Assembly (NCBI RefSeq): GCF_022637395.1
Contig: NZ_CP093338.1
Location: 372,001 to 436,000, forward strand
Length of the DNA: 64,000 bases
Direction: 5' to 3'
Source: Shinella sp. H4-D48
GTDB lineage: Bacteria > Pseudomonadota > Alphaproteobacteria > Rhizobiales > Rhizobiaceae
Shown: positions 62,234 to 64,000 of the stretch, piece by piece
Layout of the letters: each line of letters starts with the position of its first letter
Numbering within the stretch: position 1 is the stretch's first letter
The notes under the pieces: generated by a model
Told to the model about the DNA's origin: nothing
Database searches by the model: none
What the model saw: the letters and a program-made list of their open reading frames with translations, nothing else
Position numbers and translations under genes: made by a program

Positions 62234-63541
62234 TCATGCGATGTCGATAATGCCAATGTTTCCTTCAAGCCGGATGGCGGTTCCATACGGTTGGGAATAG
62301 CTTGCGATGTTGCTGATAATTCTGGCCGATGTCTCGGCGTCCGCAATCCGCGGCAGACCGCGCTGCGACCGCTTTACGTCATAGGTCGAGACGGCATGCA
62401 GGCGAATGGAGCTCAGCCTGCCGTTATCGAAGACGATATCGGCAATGGCTGCTTCATGCCATTCGAGATACTCGTTTCCGGAACGCAACGGCCTGATATT
62501 GTCCTTCTTCACACGGCCCGAGCGGATCGCATCGCGGTATTCGATGGCTTCCTGCGGCAGAGCGTCAGGACGCATTCCGCCTCTCAGATACATGTCCGGC
62601 GGGAACGCCTTGATGGTTTCACTCTGATAGAAGAAGTTCCCGAGACTGTAGAGGATCGGCTTGCCATTGTAGATCTCCACGCCCTGGAGGAGATGGGGCC
62701 CGTCGCCGACAATGACGTCGGCGCCTGCGTCGATCAGCTTTCTGGCAAGATTTTCTATACGTTCCGACGGATAGTGTCCTTCCGTCTCCTGGTGCAGGTG
62801 AACGATCACGTAATCGGAGGCCAGCTTCGCGTCGGCAATGGCGCGGCAGTTGCGACTAACGTCATAGGCGGAGGGCGTGTAGACGGCCAGGTTTTGCTGT
62901 GATTTCTCGAACACCTGTCCGAAGGCCAGAACTTGACCATCTCGGACGGCCTTCTTCATGTCCAGTTCGGTCATCAGCCTGGAGAGACTGGCAAAGGTCT
63001 CGTCATCGACCTCATATTTAACGTCATGGTGTATCGCATTGATACCGGCCCGCCCGATCGTTAGCTGACCCTGTTCGCCGGCGGGGCAATGCGGCGGGAA
63101 ATCCGTGCACATGGACAGAAAGCCGACACGACCGTTCGGTGTTTCGAAGAATGTCGGACGTGTGGCCTCGGCCAGATTTTTACCGGCGCCGGCGTGAAGC
63201 AGGCCGGCACGGTCGAGGATCTCGGCCTCTTCGATCAGCATCTCCGCACCATAGTCCATGCCATGGTTGTTCGACCGACCGATCAGGTCGAGCCCCATCC
63301 ACTTCAGCTCGTCCGCAACGAACGGATCGGCCTGTTGATACGATTGCTCCATGCCCATCGTATCAACAGGCATCGGCGCACCCTTGAATGTGTGGACCCG
63401 CGTTTCAAGATTGGTGCATGCGACGTCGGCACCACGAAGGATGTCCACGACGTCGAGAAAAGGCCTGTCCACGAAACTGGAATGCCGTCTTGTGCAAAGG
63501 GTCTCACCTGTAGCGGCAATACGAAGCACGAAAACCCCCAT
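62234..63541 (-). CDS. CapA-family (poly-gamma-glutamate/metallophosphatase-like) protein
   Basis: 435 residues from the ATG at 63541; a GTG at 63628 would add 29 residues, and neither start has a good ribosome site. CapA signatures are clear: ADVACTNLETRVH near 40, GRSNNHGMDYG near 90 and DVIVGDGPHLLQGVEIYNGK with YSLGNF near 310. No signal peptide. The CapA/PgsA family is tied to poly-gamma-glutamate capsule but many members outside capsule loci have unknown, probably metal-dependent hydrolase, roles. It heads the TctC-PrpD-TctBA-MmsA run. Confidence 0.75.
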   Translation of the reverse strand: MGVFVLRIAATGETLCTRRHSSFVDRPFLDVVDILRGADVACTNLETRVHTFKGAPMPVDTMGMEQSYQQADPFVADELKWMGLDLIGRSNNHGMDYGAEMLIEEAEILDRAGLLHAGAGKNLAEATRPTFFETPNGRVGFLSMCTDFPPHCPAGEQGQLTIGRAGINAIHHDVKYEVDDETFASLSRLMTELDMKKAVRDGQVLAFGQVFEKSQQNLAVYTPSAYDVSRNCRAIADAKLASDYVIVHLHQETEGHYPSERIENLARKLIDAGADVIVGDGPHLLQGVEIYNGKPILYSLGNFFYQSETIKAFPPDMYLRGGMRPDALPQEAIEYRDAIRSGRVKKDNIRPLRSGNEYLEWHEAAIADIVFDNGRLSSIRLHAVSTYDVKRSQRGLPRIADAETSARIISNIASYSQPYGTAIRLEGNIGIIDIA

Positions 63542-63838
63542 CTGCTTGGAAGCGCGGCCTGCATCCTCGGTTATCGAGGCATCGTGCGTGGCGCGCAACC
63601 GATTGATATGGAAGCACTCTAGTCGCACATCATGGATGCGCCAAATGCAAATATAAGTGAGATAATTGCGCCAAGTAGATACAATGACGCCAGCAATCAG
63701 CCATAATACCTCATATGTTGCATCAATCGGTCATTCTCTGCATATACGGCCAGATCCCGGCCCACCGCCTTAATGGCGCTGAATTTGCCAGGCGGTGCGA
63801 AAGCCGGATGAATATGAACGGGCAGGATTGAGGGGAAA

Positions 63839-64000
63839 ATGAACGTCAACTTCGAATTGCGCGATCTTCGGTTGTTCGTATCGGTTATCGACAACGCCTC
63901 GTTTCGCAAAGCCGCAGAACAAAACAACATCTCGCAGCCGGCCTTGTCGCGCAGGATTCAATCGCTCGAAACATCCTTCGGCGCTGTGCTGCTGGAGAGG
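63839..64000 (+). CDS. LysR-family regulator, 5' part only
   Basis: Open frame from the ATG at 63839 to the right edge (54 codons): the helix-turn-helix portion (LRDLRLFVSVIDNASF, ISQPALSRRIQSLE) is unmistakably LysR. GAGGGGAAA precedes the ATG. It is divergent from the CapA gene, with about 210-300 bases between them that hold no gene and should contain the shared promoter and operator. It is the likely regulator of the CapA-Tct-MmsA operon. Confidence 0.8.
   Translation, partial: MNVNFELRDLRLFVSVIDNASFRKAAEQNNISQPALSRRIQSLETSFGAVLLER

Overview
The window is high-GC, densely coded bacterial DNA of the kind found in Rhizobiales (Rhizobiaceae-like alphaproteobacteria; an inference from gene families and arrangement, since no rRNA or tRNA is present). 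Support comes from the Ehu/Eut/Doe ectoine cluster known from Sinorhizobium, general-stress promoters of the form GGAAC-N18-TT, a ChrR-type ECF sigma system, and a run of ABC, TRAP and TTT solute-uptake operons typical of the large secondary replicons of soil and plant-associated rhizobia. I saw no insertion sequence, phage gene, CRISPR array, rRNA or tRNA.

Layout. (1) 1-8807, minus strand: ectoine/hydroxyectoine uptake and catabolism, read enuR > eutB > eutC > doeA > doeB > ehuB > ehuC > ehuD > ehuA (ehuA runs off the left edge). (2) 8994-11394: two small uncharacterised genes and a divergent MFS transporter. (3) 11486-18912, minus: an eight-gene catabolic operon (GntR regulator, PEP-mutase/isocitrate-lyase-family enzyme, SDR, TRAP transporter QMP, FAD-linked 2-hydroxyacid oxidase, HpaI aldolase) whose substrate I cannot name. 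(4) 19130-29183, minus: SorC-type regulator, sugar/polyol ABC transporter with two unlike ATPases, an erythritol-kinase-like FGGY kinase, a 2-hydroxyacid dehydrogenase and a class II aldolase, closed by a clear terminator. (5) 29570-36630, plus: a secreted unknown, a BCCT transporter, then a stress block (25-aa membrane peptide, membrane protein, YciF-like protein, large catalase) with two general-stress-type promoters. (6) 36652-43572: a ChrR/ECF-sigma regulon with FAD oxidoreductase, sigma factor, ChrR, DUF1295, cyclopropane-synthase-like methyltransferase, membrane protein, DUF2177, DUF2147 and DUF1365. Three promoters match TGATCC-N18-TA in the right places. (7) 43632-49345: an orphan receiver, a MocR regulator lacking the PLP lysine, an orphan peptide-type binding protein with a phosphodiesterase, and a homocysteine S-methyltransferase. 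(8) 49598-54379: LysR, a 4-oxalomesaconate-tautomerase/PrpF-family isomerase and an NMT1/taurine-type ABC transporter whose permease carries a C-terminal frameshift. (9) 54429-64000: TPR protein, methylmalonate-semialdehyde dehydrogenase, tripartite tricarboxylate transporter (TctABC), MmgE/PrpD protein and CapA-family protein, with a divergent LysR gene cut by the right edge.

Common threads. Each nutrient module is a self-contained regulator-transporter-enzyme cassette. Five of the six solute-binding-protein genes are followed at once by a strong intercistronic hairpin without a U-tract, suggesting that the binding-protein part of each transcript is selectively stabilised. The middle of the window is instead devoted to stress: general stress response, catalase, osmolyte transport and singlet-oxygen-type signalling with membrane-lipid modification.
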